Made by a program: the position numbers and the translations under genes
From: Actinernus sp. WN-2022
Lineage: Eukaryota; Cnidaria; Anthozoa; Actiniaria; Actinernidae
NCBI GenBank assembly: GCA_030867875.1
Contig: JAOWCC010000577.1
Coordinates: 155,674,344 to 155,738,343, forward strand
Direction of reading: 5' to 3'
Length of the DNA: 64,000 nt
In this document: piece by piece, positions 23,681 through 35,900 of the stretch
How positions within the stretch are numbered: position 1 is the first letter of the stretch
Layout of the letters: each line of letters begins with the position of its first letter
Notes under the pieces: model-generated
The model's input: the letters and a program-made list of their open reading frames with translations, nothing else
Database searches by the model: none
What the model was told of the DNA's origin: nothing

Positions 23681-25009
23681 CTTTCAGTATGCACCTATTA
23701 AACCCGAGAGGGGTGTCAAAGACTAGGGCAGGCATAGTCTGTCAAAATTCTCACCCTTGGGGTATAACCAAGCCTATGAAATTCTCCCCCCCCCCCCCCC
23801 TTCCCAGAAATCTACTTTGCGTTCACACTACAAGAAACGTCTGCCATTCAACCTACGGACACTTGCGCGAACGTTGCAGGAGTATATTTTTATAAAATTT
23901 CAAACATCTCCTAACGTGTAACGGTCACCGGACCACCCTGGGTGGTGCGTGTACTCGTGACAAGAGTTGTGCCTAATGAGTAATGATATGCCGATCTTTA
24001 TAGTCGAGTGGAAGTAAAACTCTTTCATAGCAATTTCTGAGGATACAAAATACATTCAAACCATAGCAGTTCACCTCAGACAAATTTTCTCGAGGTCTAA
24101 AACCCTCCAAAGTTTACGATTTCTCATTGTGTGCGACCGATCCGATTTAACTCGGCACAATCGCCGCATCGCGCAAAATACTGCAAGCTGGTTTACTATA
24201 TAGAGAACACGAACGAACAGCAGCTGCACGCATATATAGCACGTGTCGAGCATGCAGTGATTAACTTCCGTTAATATAAAGCTGCTTAATTCCCCCGGGT
24301 TAATTCCCCGACAATTCAAAAAAGGCCGTAACAGACTAATCTAGCGTCAATTTTAAAACATTATTCGTATCGGGGTATTTTTCAGAATCTTAGAGTTATA
24401 TTGTGTTTGTGGTAACTGATAATAAAAGAGAAACTACAGTCACAAAAGTACCTTGCACAGGGTGATATAAAGTAGCGGGTTTGAAGAGGCCGTTGGAGAG
24501 TAGTTCCGTTCCCCGATAATTTTTTGTTTTAATTTGTAGCTGCACGTAAATCTCCCTCCGAAAAACGGTGCAATATGTTCTCTCAAATCTTTCGGTCCGT
24601 GGAATACTTCTTCAAACTTTTCGCGGGGTTGTGGATGCGTCTTCCCTTTTACTTAGATTTAGGATCTCGGGGATGTTCCGTCCTGCAACGATGGCGCTTT
24701 TGAAAATTTTGAATAACTGCTGAGCCGTTATATTTTAAACCAAAAGTGCTCGCACAATACATAGGATCAAATATCGAGGGCATGTCATTATAAAGTGGGC
24801 CATGGGTGGCATGAGTATTCGAATTTCCGTCATTTGATACTTTCTGGGTCTTAAAATAGTGGACAAGTTCAAACAAGTACGTTAAAAGATATAAATTGAT
24901 GTGTGATTGCTAAGCAATCGAAAGTCGCTCTCCAAGACGTGACATTAAAGGAGTTTTTATACTGACATCTTTGAAAGGCTGTTTTGTAATTTAAGCCCAA
25001 CTAGCGAGC

Positions 25010-25120
25010 TAGCTCAGTCAGCCTAATTTTCAGACGGTCCTAGGTCGTCCTAGGTTCTGTATTCTTCTTTGTAAATGTAAATGTATGAGTATAAATAAAG
25101 CTTGATTGATTGACTGATTG
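25010..25120 (+). mobile_element. 5'-truncated LINE 3' end
   Basis: Ends AATAAAGCTTGATTGATTGA with a TTGA-type repeated tail, preceded by TGTAAATGTAAATGTATGAG. The 5' limit is uncertain. Confidence 0.5.
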
Positions 25121-26520
25121 TTCCTCCATGAATTTTTCTGGAAAGAATTTATTCTTACTATTTAAAGCTCTGTAATAATTTTGTTATCACACTGACCGGT
25201 CACTGTTTCCCTTCAGTTTGTTGTGTAGGATATTTGTTTTTCTCTTCCAACCTCTGCAATATTTTTTTTTGGGGTAATTGCCCAACGAACCCCCAAAGCT
25301 GAGGAGGCGGAACTTTTTTTAGATAATGATGAAACATAGCTCACCACAGGAAGCTGTTTCGATTTTAGAAACATCAGTGTTGAATTACGGAAAATAATCA
25401 GAATTTCAAACGATTGTGTGACGTCGAATATACTTATGAATGGCAGTTGGATAAACAAACACAAAGTAAACATAGCTAAGATAGAGCGCGCGCTCTGATT
25501 GGCTAAAACAGCGTGAGCGAGTTTTATTGTTTGAATTCCAACTATGGGATGTCAAGCGTAATAACATTATTTAAATAAATTTGTTACAGAAATCTCATGA
25601 TGTATTCAATTATTTATGAAAAACAGTTTAGTGAGAGTGAGTTAGATAAAACTGCAAAGTTGTTTTATTGGGCTCCTGCCAATATCGGTTATTTCATATA
25701 ATCTACACAGGGTCGGGCAAAATGGTCATTTTATATAACCAAATCAGGAAAAATGGTTATTTCATATAATAATCCAATTAAGGGGGATCGCAGTTGAATT
25801 TATAGGAAAAGGGGTGAGAATGGAGGGTGAAATAAAAGAGGAAAAATAAATTAGTACAGACAAATTTAGTGCCCATCTATCAATTATTGACAAAAAACCT
25901 CAATTTTAATTCTTCATAAAACCATCTTTTTTCCTATTTACTCAAAACAAATCAAATCCCCCCCCCCCATTTTTTCTCCTGAAAGCCATGAAAGAAATCC
26001 ATAAAAATTCTAACAAACTCAGCAAACCAACTGTAACCCTAATGAAGCGAATTTAAAATAACATACAATCCCAATGAGAAATAGCGTAAAAAAAATACGC
26101 AAAAAAGCGCATTCAACTGTAATCCCCCCTTAACTTAAAGTAGTACGAATATATAAATGGTTATTTCGTCCTTTCGTATGATAACCAAACTTGAAGTCGT
26201 ACGGTAAAAATGGTTGTCGATCTAACCAAATTTCAAGTGGTACTGAGTAAAAATTTGAGAACACTCGAGAAATGTCAAAAGCACGCGTTTCAACATTTCT
26301 CATAAATGTTCTCAAATGCCCCTCGTGTTTTATGACTGTTTAATATTCCAACTTCGTGCACAGAACAAAATCCAAGCATGTGATTGGTTAATTACAGTGC
26401 TTCAGTTGGTGCATGAACGACAGTACACCAGCTGTGCGCTCAGTTGGGATATTAATTACTTGATAGGGTTACAGACTTTATGTTTGTGTTTTGTTGACAA
26501 ATACAGGTGCTGACTGTATG

Positions 26521-26606
26521 TAGCCTGAATTTCAGCCGTCTCCTCTGGTTCGTTCCTCTCTAGCTCGGGAGGAACGAACCAGAGGAGACGGCTGAAATTC
26601 AGGCTA
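26521..26606. mobile_element. Palindromic mini-element with exact 9-bp target duplication
   Basis: TAGCCTGAATTTCAGCCGTC... pairs over 38 bp with ...GACGGCTGAAATTCAGGCTA, leaving a 10-base loop. Both flanks are GACTGTATG. It shares the TAGCCTG end with 63494-63588. Confidence 0.9.
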
Positions 26607-27604
26607 GACTGTATGATGAACTCGAAATTTCTTCATACTGCATTTTCGGGCCTTCGGCCTGCAGTCAGCGCGTGCCTGGCCATAAGTTTGTGTTTATTTG
26701 TTTAGGAACAGTTTTTGCTTGTTCGTTTTCCAATACGTTTTGTACTTATACTTAGTTAATCAATAGCGAAGCTAACAAAAATAATAATAAAATAAAATAC
26801 GCCAGTCTCGAATCTTAAATAGAACATGGCCAAGGCTTTTTGATCTCCGGGTTTCCGAAGGTGTTTTCTTTAGGGAATCAAAACTTTTTGTGTCGATCAA
26901 AGTGTGTTACCTGGAATGGGGTTTATTTTAAGGATGTACCATTAGAAATTAGGGGATAAATTGGTGGTGATTTGTTTGTGCACGATATTTTTTTGGCCCT
27001 TTTAGCTCTGTACGATTTTTTTGGGACTATGCGAGCCGTGCACGATTTTATTTTCACACTGTAATTTTCCTGGATCCGCCTATGTTCTCTTGCACGAATT
27101 TTTTTTGGGGTAAGCAAAGGCTTGCAGGAACTTTTTGGGGCCCATTTTTTGGGGTGTTGCCACATCCCCCTCCTCAATTTCTAATGGTCCACTCCAAAGT
27201 AATCCACTTTTATGGATAGATAGACGATAGAAATAAAGTTGATGAGAAAATGGTAATATTGTTTTTGTATGATGTGTAAACAACTGATGGTCGACTCTTT
27301 GTTTGATTTTAATTTTAAGGGGGCGAGTACTAAAGTTCCTGTCAAATATGATTAATTAAGGACGTAACGAAAAGTGTTCGCTAATCGATAAAAACACCCA
27401 CAAATGGAATAATACTGGCTTTTATCATGACCCGTACGGCTCCGCGCGCGCTTTCCTTTCAAAGCCATTTACAAAAGTAACGTGATGAGGGCCGGTCGCG
27501 TGTATGGCGTGAGCGGGCCGCGAAAAGCCGTCCGGCCCTGCACAATTTGTTCTTGCTGTTTGCGGTTTGTTCTACAAAAAAATATGGTTATATGATAAAA
27601 AACC

Positions 27605-27744
27605 TATTGACTGAGTTTGGTCGGGCCGGACGTGAAAATATTTGGCTCTCGGTCATTTTGTACGGACCTCGCTGCTCTCGGTCCGTACGTCATGCATGAC
27701 CTCGAGCCAAATATGTTCCCGTTCGGCTCTCCCACTAGTCAATA
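27605..27744. repeat. TIR element, about 140 bp
   Basis: Ends TATTGACT / AGTCAATA; inner arms share ATATTTGGCTC and its complement, around a centre with GTACGGACC / GGTCCGTAC. Confidence 0.65.
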
Positions 27745-28869
27745 AGTACCTAGTCTCGGCTTGTGGTCTGTTCTAAAATTTCGTTACTTTTTAAACAGAT
27801 TGTTGACGAGGCCCAAGCTCTGTAAATGGCAATATTTATCATAGCATCTGTATGGCGAGATGTTTTTAGTCTTCCACCGGCTAGTCAACATAAATATTGA
27901 ATAAAAACAGGATTTATAACCCAGATAGCACGAGCGCTCTGATTGGCTTGTAGACGCGCCTTCGGCTTGTGATTTTCAAGCATTTCTTTTGTTCTCCCAA
28001 AATATGTCCAGATAAAAAAACTAAGTTTGAGCAAATTTCCAGCGATTTTCAGCGAAGTTTTACACACCAACTTCTTTCCTACATGGATTCTGTCCTAAGT
28101 GAGTAAAACTGAAATTCGCAGAAAATTTGCCCAGTTCGAATATTGTTTTCAATTTTTGCCATTATTGGGATTCCTGTATTCATATCACCGCCAGAGCTTG
28201 GTAATTTACCTATACTCGCGCATGGCGCGTGATTTGATTTTGCGGCAACGAAGCGAACTCTATACAAGATCTAAACTAAAGGTAGGTTTGAAATATTACA
28301 GTAGTACAATTCTAGATTATAAGTTACCATTTATTGTTACCTAACTTAAAAGCAAGATCGAGCTATACTTTTGTTCAGCTTTTGTTGTTATTTGAAGCCC
28401 AAGTATTTAAGACCGAGACTTGCCCTTGGCCTTACTCTCGAAGTTGAAAGCACTGTCAGCCACAGGGAATTTCTTTTGTATTTTTCAAAAGTAATTGAAT
28501 ATTGAAGCATTTCTTGAGCTAAGACAAGCTTAAGCATAATTAAACGTGAAGGAGAACAGGAAAATATTGTAAATGTATACTTGAGCTTGCCGATTTCAGC
28601 GGGACAATTCCGGTTCAGTCAATTGTCCCGCGTCAGGACTCCCAGGAGTGGCCATGAAAATGACCGGATATTTGTATGATCCCGTTTTCCCTTTCACGAG
28701 GTCCATATAGAGAAAACTGTACCTGAGGTCAGTATTTCCAAGACAGAGGGCACAGTTTTTCTCTATACGGTCCGACCCTGAGCCGGTAAATAACGTATTT
28801 ATATATTCTCTATTTTCTTTCTACTTGAGAGAAGGAAAAAGTTAATTTTTGTAGTACTGACACTCACCA

Positions 28870-29770
28870 ACCACAAGTGATCACTTACCAACCACTCACA
28901 ATCCACTTACATGTACCAACCTGGGCCAGATCCAGGGGGTTATTTGACAATCACTTGCTTACAAAAGACAAAGAAATTACGAAATATTTTGATGCTCACA
29001 TATATCGAATCCCCCCAGTGGCAGATCCAGGATTTTAACGACTGTTAAAGTGCCTATCACCCTTTTGCAATTTTGGTAGCTTATGAACCTCCAAAATGTT
29101 TTGAGTACTTCTGTGAAGAAAGTTTTGGTTTAAAGTGAATACTTTATGTTCTACGCTTGTTTGAAATCGTGTAAATGTGACCTTTCCTGACCCATGACCG
29201 CGTAAGTAAAAGCCTGGGTCGAAACCTGGGTATAGACGTTATCTCATTAATGCATTATTTTCCATGGTGCCTTTTTACCACAACAACATCGATGCATAGA
29301 AAATATACAGTTTGTGGGTTGTTAGTAAAGAAAAAAGTCATTTTAGTCAACATGTTAAGTATTTCTTCAAATGATTGCAAAGTCGAATTAATTATATGAC
29401 GTCAAGATGACGTCAACCCAGGTTTCGACCCAGGCTTTTCTTTACGCGGTCATGGGTCAGGAAAGGTCACATTTACATGATTTCAAACAAGCGTAGAACT
29501 TAAAGTATTCACTTTAAACCAAAAATTTCTTCACAGAAGTACTCAAATCTTTTTGGAGGTTCATAAGCTATCAAAATTGCAAAAGGGTGATAGGCACTTT
29601 AAGGTTGAGCCCTGACTCCCCAACCACTTTCCAATCACTTTCATGAACATGTACACATACGTCATGTAAATCCCAACCACTCACATTTATTAACCACTCA
29701 CTGACCACTTACTGACCATGCACTTACAACTACTCACCAACCACATGTACCAACCAGCCACATACTCACC
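28870..29770. repeat. Degenerate CACTCACCAACCA-type tandem repeat, split by an insertion
   Basis: 28870-28925 and 29620-29765 are rich in short units such as CACTCACCAACCAC and CACTTACTGACC; the element at 29049-29598 separates the two parts. Confidence 0.55.
29049..29598. mobile_element. Long-TIR non-autonomous DNA element with TTAA target
   Basis: Complete, about 550 bp. Arms of about 190 bp begin AGTGCCTATCACCCTTTTGC and include ACGCGGTCATGGGTCAGGAA (right arm). TTAA flanks both ends (29045-29048, 29599-29602). The inside holds the AAGCCTGGGTCGAAACCTGG inner repeat. A second copy is cut by the start of the window. TTAA targets are typical of piggyBac-type transposition, but the ends do not show the usual CCY start, so the superfamily is open. 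Confidence 0.8.
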
Positions 29771-29926
29771 ACCAATAATAATGCAAGCAGAGCCTCCTTT
29801 TCTCCCTTTCTTTAATTTGTAATTGTTTCACAAACTGAAATTGTTCACTTTAGCAATTTGTACACATAATATATGTACATTGTATTGATTCTTTCTTTAA
29901 ATGAATATGACATGGCCATAGAGTGA

Positions 29927-32900
29927 ATGGGATGCAAAATGATGAAATCTAAAAGACAAGGTGGAAACAAGAAACCAGACATATGTGATGTGGTCGATAT
30001 CAAATCACTCAAAAGAAAAAAATTACAGGCCTACTCCAAACAGTGTGGATTGAAGGCATCTGGAAAGGTAAGAGATGAACATAATTTGTTTAAGTATGCA
30101 TTTTTAGTAGTAATTTCCTTAGTTTTCTTTAAGTTTTACTGGTAAACTGGTGGGATGTGCTGACACTGTGCTTGATTATCAAAAGCACTCATGCGTATGA
30201 CATTTTGCCACAGTGTGGATTGGGACTTTTCAGGAACATCCACCACAAGTAACCCAAAATCATGCAAACCTGCTTTAAAAACCAACCTCCTTTAGTTTAT
30301 AAAATGAATCCACTTTTGAGTAGATGCCGGTTGAGGAGCCTGCATCCTCTGTCGTTATTACTACTTGTCAAAATAATGAATTTTAACATAATTTTATTTC
30401 ATACAAATTGAACTCCTAGACTGCTTGCTTGCTAATGCAATCATTATATTAATCACTGATTGTACTCTGATCTTTCACCAAAGAAATGGCTGCAAGCAGC
30501 CTTAAAACTCCTGTCCAATACTCAGCTTTTAAGGCTCTTGGCCATTTTCTTTTGATATTGAGCAAATCAGTATAATTAGCAGTCAACTGAGTATGACATC
30601 ATGTGTTTGTCAGAAGCCACATTTGGCTATCTAGATTATGGACTTTTAACGCTGAACATGCAATGTGCTATGTATATGGCCAATGCCAATAGCATGATTA
30701 TACATTTAAATACACTATAGCCACAAAACAAAATGACCATATACATGTAATAAAATATCCAAGCAAACAAATGGGGTGTAATTGGCAAACTATATTTTCC
30801 AAACACATTATTTTCAAATAGCCATGCAGGCAAATTTACAAAATCATATTTTGAAAATCTGTTCTTTTAGAACACAGAGCTGATTGAAAAGCTAGAGGAG
30901 CACCTCAGAAGTATCAGACAGTTGTCTAAAGATAGTGAAGACTTGTTGCCAGATGACAATAATAACCTTGCTGTACTAGATCAAGATACGCAATCTAAGG
31001 AGGAACCACAGCAGGCAGCACTGGAATCACATGAGAATGATGATGGTGATGAACTTCAAGGTCATAAGCCTACCAAGAGAACACAGAGGAAACCAAAAAA
31101 AACACAGAATGCCAGGAAAAAAGTGCCAAATAAACAACCAAACAAAACATGTGATAACAGCTGTGAAGTTGCAGAGAAGCCTAGAAAGAACTTAGGAGAA
31201 CATTACAACAGAGAAGAAAATGAGAGTTTGCACAGTGATGAGAATGACAAACATTTGAGCAAGACATCTGAGCAAGAAAGGAACAAAGTGCCAAATATAC
31301 AACCAAACAAAACGTGTGATATCAGCTGTGAAGATGCACATAAGCCTAAAAAGAACTTAGGAGAACAGTACAACAGAGAAGAAAATGAGAGTTTACACAG
31401 TGATGAGAATGACAAACATTTGAGCAAGACATCTGAGCAAGAAAGGAACAAAGTGCCAAATATACAACCAAACAAAACGTGTGATATCAGCTGTGAAGAT
31501 GCACATAAGACTAAAAAGAACTTAGGAGAACAGTACAACAGAGAGGAAAATGAGAGTTTACACAGTGATGAGAATGACAAACATTTGAGCAAGACATCTG
31601 AGCAAGACAGGAAAAAAGTGCCAAATAAACAACCAAACAAAACGTGTGATAAAAGCTGTGAAGATGCAGATAAGCCTAGAAAGAACTTAGGAGAACAGTA
31701 CAACAGAGAAGAAAATGAGAGTTTACACAGTGATGAGAATGACAAACATTTGAGCAAGACATCTGTCAGAACTGAGCCACTTAAACACTCTAAAAGAATT
31801 AAAGCCCAAGAAAAGGACATCAATAAGGATGGTTGTAGTGACATAACTGATGACAATAAACGAAGAAAGAAACTTAGGCAGCCAAAAGAGAAAAGGCAAA
31901 GAAGTGCACGCAAGAACAAAGGACAGGTTTTACAGGATCAGGTAACAAGGTAGGCAACTTCATGTTAAGGTAGTTATTTGTTCTCAAATTTGAGGATCAT
32001 TATTCAGGGGCCGAAATTAACTTTTTTACATAGGCACCAACTGGCAACTAGCCAAACATTTTTAGTCATCAAAAGACCAATAATAATAATAATTGTAGTT
32101 GCCACATTTCGAGTTTCAAGTGACACACAACAAAGAACATTCGCTGGTATGTTTTATTCATTTGGCTAAATTTACTTTATAGAACAGGACATTGTGAAAA
32201 CATTGTGAAGACTTTAGGTAAGTCGCCAACTGGCAGCTAACTCTGAAATTTTGGTCGCAACACTCAAAATTTAGTCGCATTGGTGCCAAATAAGGTGCAA
32301 TTTCGGACCCTGTTATTAGTTAGTCCTCTAGCTTACATGTATATCAGCTACCGGTAATTACCAAGATAATGACATTTCTTGCTTCTGATTGGTTGAACTA
32401 GTGATCAGGATCGAGTCACTTATGCCCTTGTTACACACAGCCCTTCAAATGAGACTGGCATGAAGTGAAAGATTGAAGGTGTTTTTGTAACTTGATTTTT
32501 GAGGTGGATGATTAACATGTGACATAACTGCATACATGTATGTGATGCATATTTTGCGTGAATCTTAATTTTAAATAAGAAAATTATGTTTTTTTTTTAT
32601 GGAAAAGCTTGATGTCATTAGATAAAAACAAAAACTTAATTTTATTTGCAAAAAAAATAACTAAAGTTACAGTAAAAGGAAAATTAGGTCTTGCAACCAC
32701 TTCCAGAATTTAAAGAATTTAATTGTTTGATTACCATTTAAAGTCAAACTTTAGGGGTAATTTTACCAATCAAGGTAATAGACAAAAAGGTTAAAAAGGC
32801 ATTCAACTAGTATTTGAACAAGTAAAAAAGTGATTAAAAAAAATAAAGGATGGGGCAAGCTTTGAGTCAGTTTGCGTTCTGATTCTTTGACGAAGACCTT

Positions 32901-35900
32901 TAGGCACAGGCAGTGTCTGTTGTCGTCCTCTCTGTATGACTAGTATTGATGAATTATCCGCAGAGCTCTCTTCTGTATCCGCTCGATTTTTTCAGCAAGA
33001 TAGGAAGAGAGGCTTCTGTGTCATACAGTGCAACTGTACTCCAAGATGGATACTCAGTAAGTCGTCAGGAGGCAAACCGCTGCGACGAAGAACGCTTAAG
33101 ATATGTAGACATTTTGCGACCTTATTAATGATCGAGTCTATATGATCGGACCATTTAAGGCTACTATGGATCTGGACGGCAAGGACTTTGTAACTTTACA
33201 TGACTTCAACTGGGGTTTCGTCAATAGAAAGCTGTTGTATGGTAGGTCGCTCACGAAGGAAGCAGACTCCTTGCACTTCTTAATTAGTATTTAGTTTCGT
33301 ATAGTTAGCAGATGCCCAGGTGGATATGTGATCGAGGTCAGATTGTATAGTCGAGCAGTCGTGCCGTCTAGGTAGCACCTCCGAGATGGTGACGTCGTCT
33401 ACGTACTTTCAGTGTTTGCAGTTTGCAGTCATTCACCATTATAAAGAATAAGATGGGCCCCAATTTAGTGCTCCAGATGAGGAACACCGGCATTAACACT
33501 GGCCCATTTCCGATACCCACTCTCCCAGTTTGACGTGTTGTTTCCGAAAAGACAAGAAGTTACATACTGAATTATCCAAGGCGGTAGGGACCTGCGAACC
33601 CCTGAAGTGAACTAAGTCTAAGATCAGATCAGATCAGATCAGATCAACTTTACTTTTTCACGCTAGCCCCATCACCTGGTTTCCACGAGGGGTGTGTTAT
33701 TACAGTAAACTATAGAAATATAAAAGTCTAGTACAATAATACATTACAATAACTATAACCAGTTAGTCAAGCTGAGAATGAGTGAATCTGCCGGTCCTAG
33801 CGATCAATCTGAAGAGCCTCGATAAATTCTACTACACAAAGACATAATTGACTTCTACTTTACAGCTAAGTACATACTCATTACATCTACCCGCTATTCG
33901 CAACCTTACTTTCTCTTTCTCTATTATTCGTCTATTTTTCGTCTATTTTACTGCCTCAGTTTCGTTTTCTACGCATTCTGTCACTGATTATACCTACACT
34001 ATATCAAAATTGTTCCAAACATGAAAAACCGTACTGACAAGCGTGAAGAAAAATCTTATTAATCTTTACTAAAGGAACTGCCTTATTTTAACTTCAGAGG
34101 AGATTTAATTTCTTATCATGGCCAATTTAATAATATTCTTTACACTCATCGAAAAACTAAGAAAGATTTAGATAAGCTAACCAGCCTATATGACCTAGAT
34201 TTATTTAGCCTTAATACAAACTTAGATAAAAACTTAAATTCCAATGATTATCTATTAAACCAATGCATACAAAGTCGATATTTCTCTCCACATAGACCCA
34301 TTCGAAAAATGGCGTCCAATTTAAAAATCTATTGTCCTGGTAACGTGAACACGAGGCTAGTCAGTCCACACGAAAGATTTTGAACGTGTAAGCGAGGCTA
34401 GTCAGTACTAAACAATAGTTAAATTGGACGCCATTTTTCGAATGGGTCTATAGCTTTGAACAAATGAAGAACAAATTAACAAAAAATGAAGTTGATTGTA
34501 GTTCTCGATCTTCCATAACAATGTGGTAAGCCTAAATCGTAATTTAGAAAATCTTCAAACTCATCTTCTAGAAGAACTTGATTTTCATTTTAACATTATT
34601 GGTGTCACGGAAACTAAAATTACCAATTCAAATGCACCTGTGTGCTTTCTAAAAATACCAGGTTATGAATTCGAGCACGTTCCAACTCCTCTTGCGTCAG
34701 GAGGTGCAGGAATGTTTTTAGATGAAACACTTAACTATCAAATATTAGAAAAAACTTCTAACGAAGCATTTCAAGCACTGTGGATCGAGATATCCTTTGT
34801 CCAAAAAAAGAAACATAATTTGCGGCATTATCTATAGACAGCATAACTCACCAGAGCGCTTTCAATCATATTTTGAAGAAACAATTGAAAACTTTGCCTC
34901 CTCTGGGAAATCTGTTGTTATCATGGGTGATTTCAATATAGATCTTCTAAAAAGTGAGACGTCTTGTCACAGCCATGATTTCTTATTGTCTCTCCAGAGC
35001 TGTTATCTCATTCCTACAGTTGATAAACCAACACGCGTTCGTAATACCTCAGCCACCCTTATTGATAATATTTTCGTTAATAATCCTGACCAAGTAGTAG
35101 TTAGTGGAAACATAATTTCCGATATTAGCGATCACTTTTCCCAATTTTGTATTATGAAATCAGCCAGGGATAAACTCAAGGTAAAAAAATCAAAAGTGCG
35201 TGATTTCTCGGGGTTCTCTGCCGTTTGTTTTAATAATGACCTCTTCCAAGTAGATTGGAATGATATTCTTTTGAATGGAGCAAGTGATGTGGATATGTTC
35301 TCTTCTTTTTACAATAGGTTCAATAAACTCGTTAATAAACATGCACCCATGAAGACAATCTCGCACCGTAAAGCAAAACAACTTTCTAAGCCATGGATAA
35401 CTAAGGGATTACGAGCCTCAATTAGGATTAAAAACAAATTATATGCATCCGGCGACGACAATAAATACAAATTATACAGAAATAAAATTTGCAACTTAAC
35501 ACGAATAAGCAAAAAGCAACACTTTTATGAATACTTCAATACTAATTTGACAAATATGAACAAAACGTGGGAAGGAATAAATAATTTACTAAATCGTAAA
35601 GCAAAGAATTTTAAGCGAATCAATGCAATTAAGGATTTTAACAATAATAAAGTAACTAGAGATCCTCCACGTATAGCTAATATACTCAACGAACATTTTG
35701 CATCAGTAGGGCATAAATTAGCAAACAAACTGCCACTGGCACACCATCATTATCTTGATTTTCTCTATAAATCCAAATCACCCGATACATCATTTCATTT
35801 CGAGCCTGTTACACCAGAAGAAGTTAAATTGGAAATCTTATGTATACCAAACAACAAATCTCATGGTCTATATTCTTGCCCTACACAAATATTGAAATGT

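Larger units (their letters stand above)
23680..28860. other. Intergenic region with scattered small repeats
   Basis: No defensible exon. Contents I can name: a LINE tail at 25010-25120, the hairpin element at 26521-26606 and the TIR element at 27605-27744. Runs such as TGGTTATTTCATATAAT (25690-25770) recur loosely. The short frames here (for example 24649-24876 and 26923-27283, both -) show no motif or splice support. Confidence 0.5.

Noticed and set aside
31203..31919. 238-codon - strand frame with repeated LLKCLSFSSLCKLSFSSLL
   Set aside because: Antisense shadow of the SAP-gene coding repeat, which has splice support and sensible composition on +.
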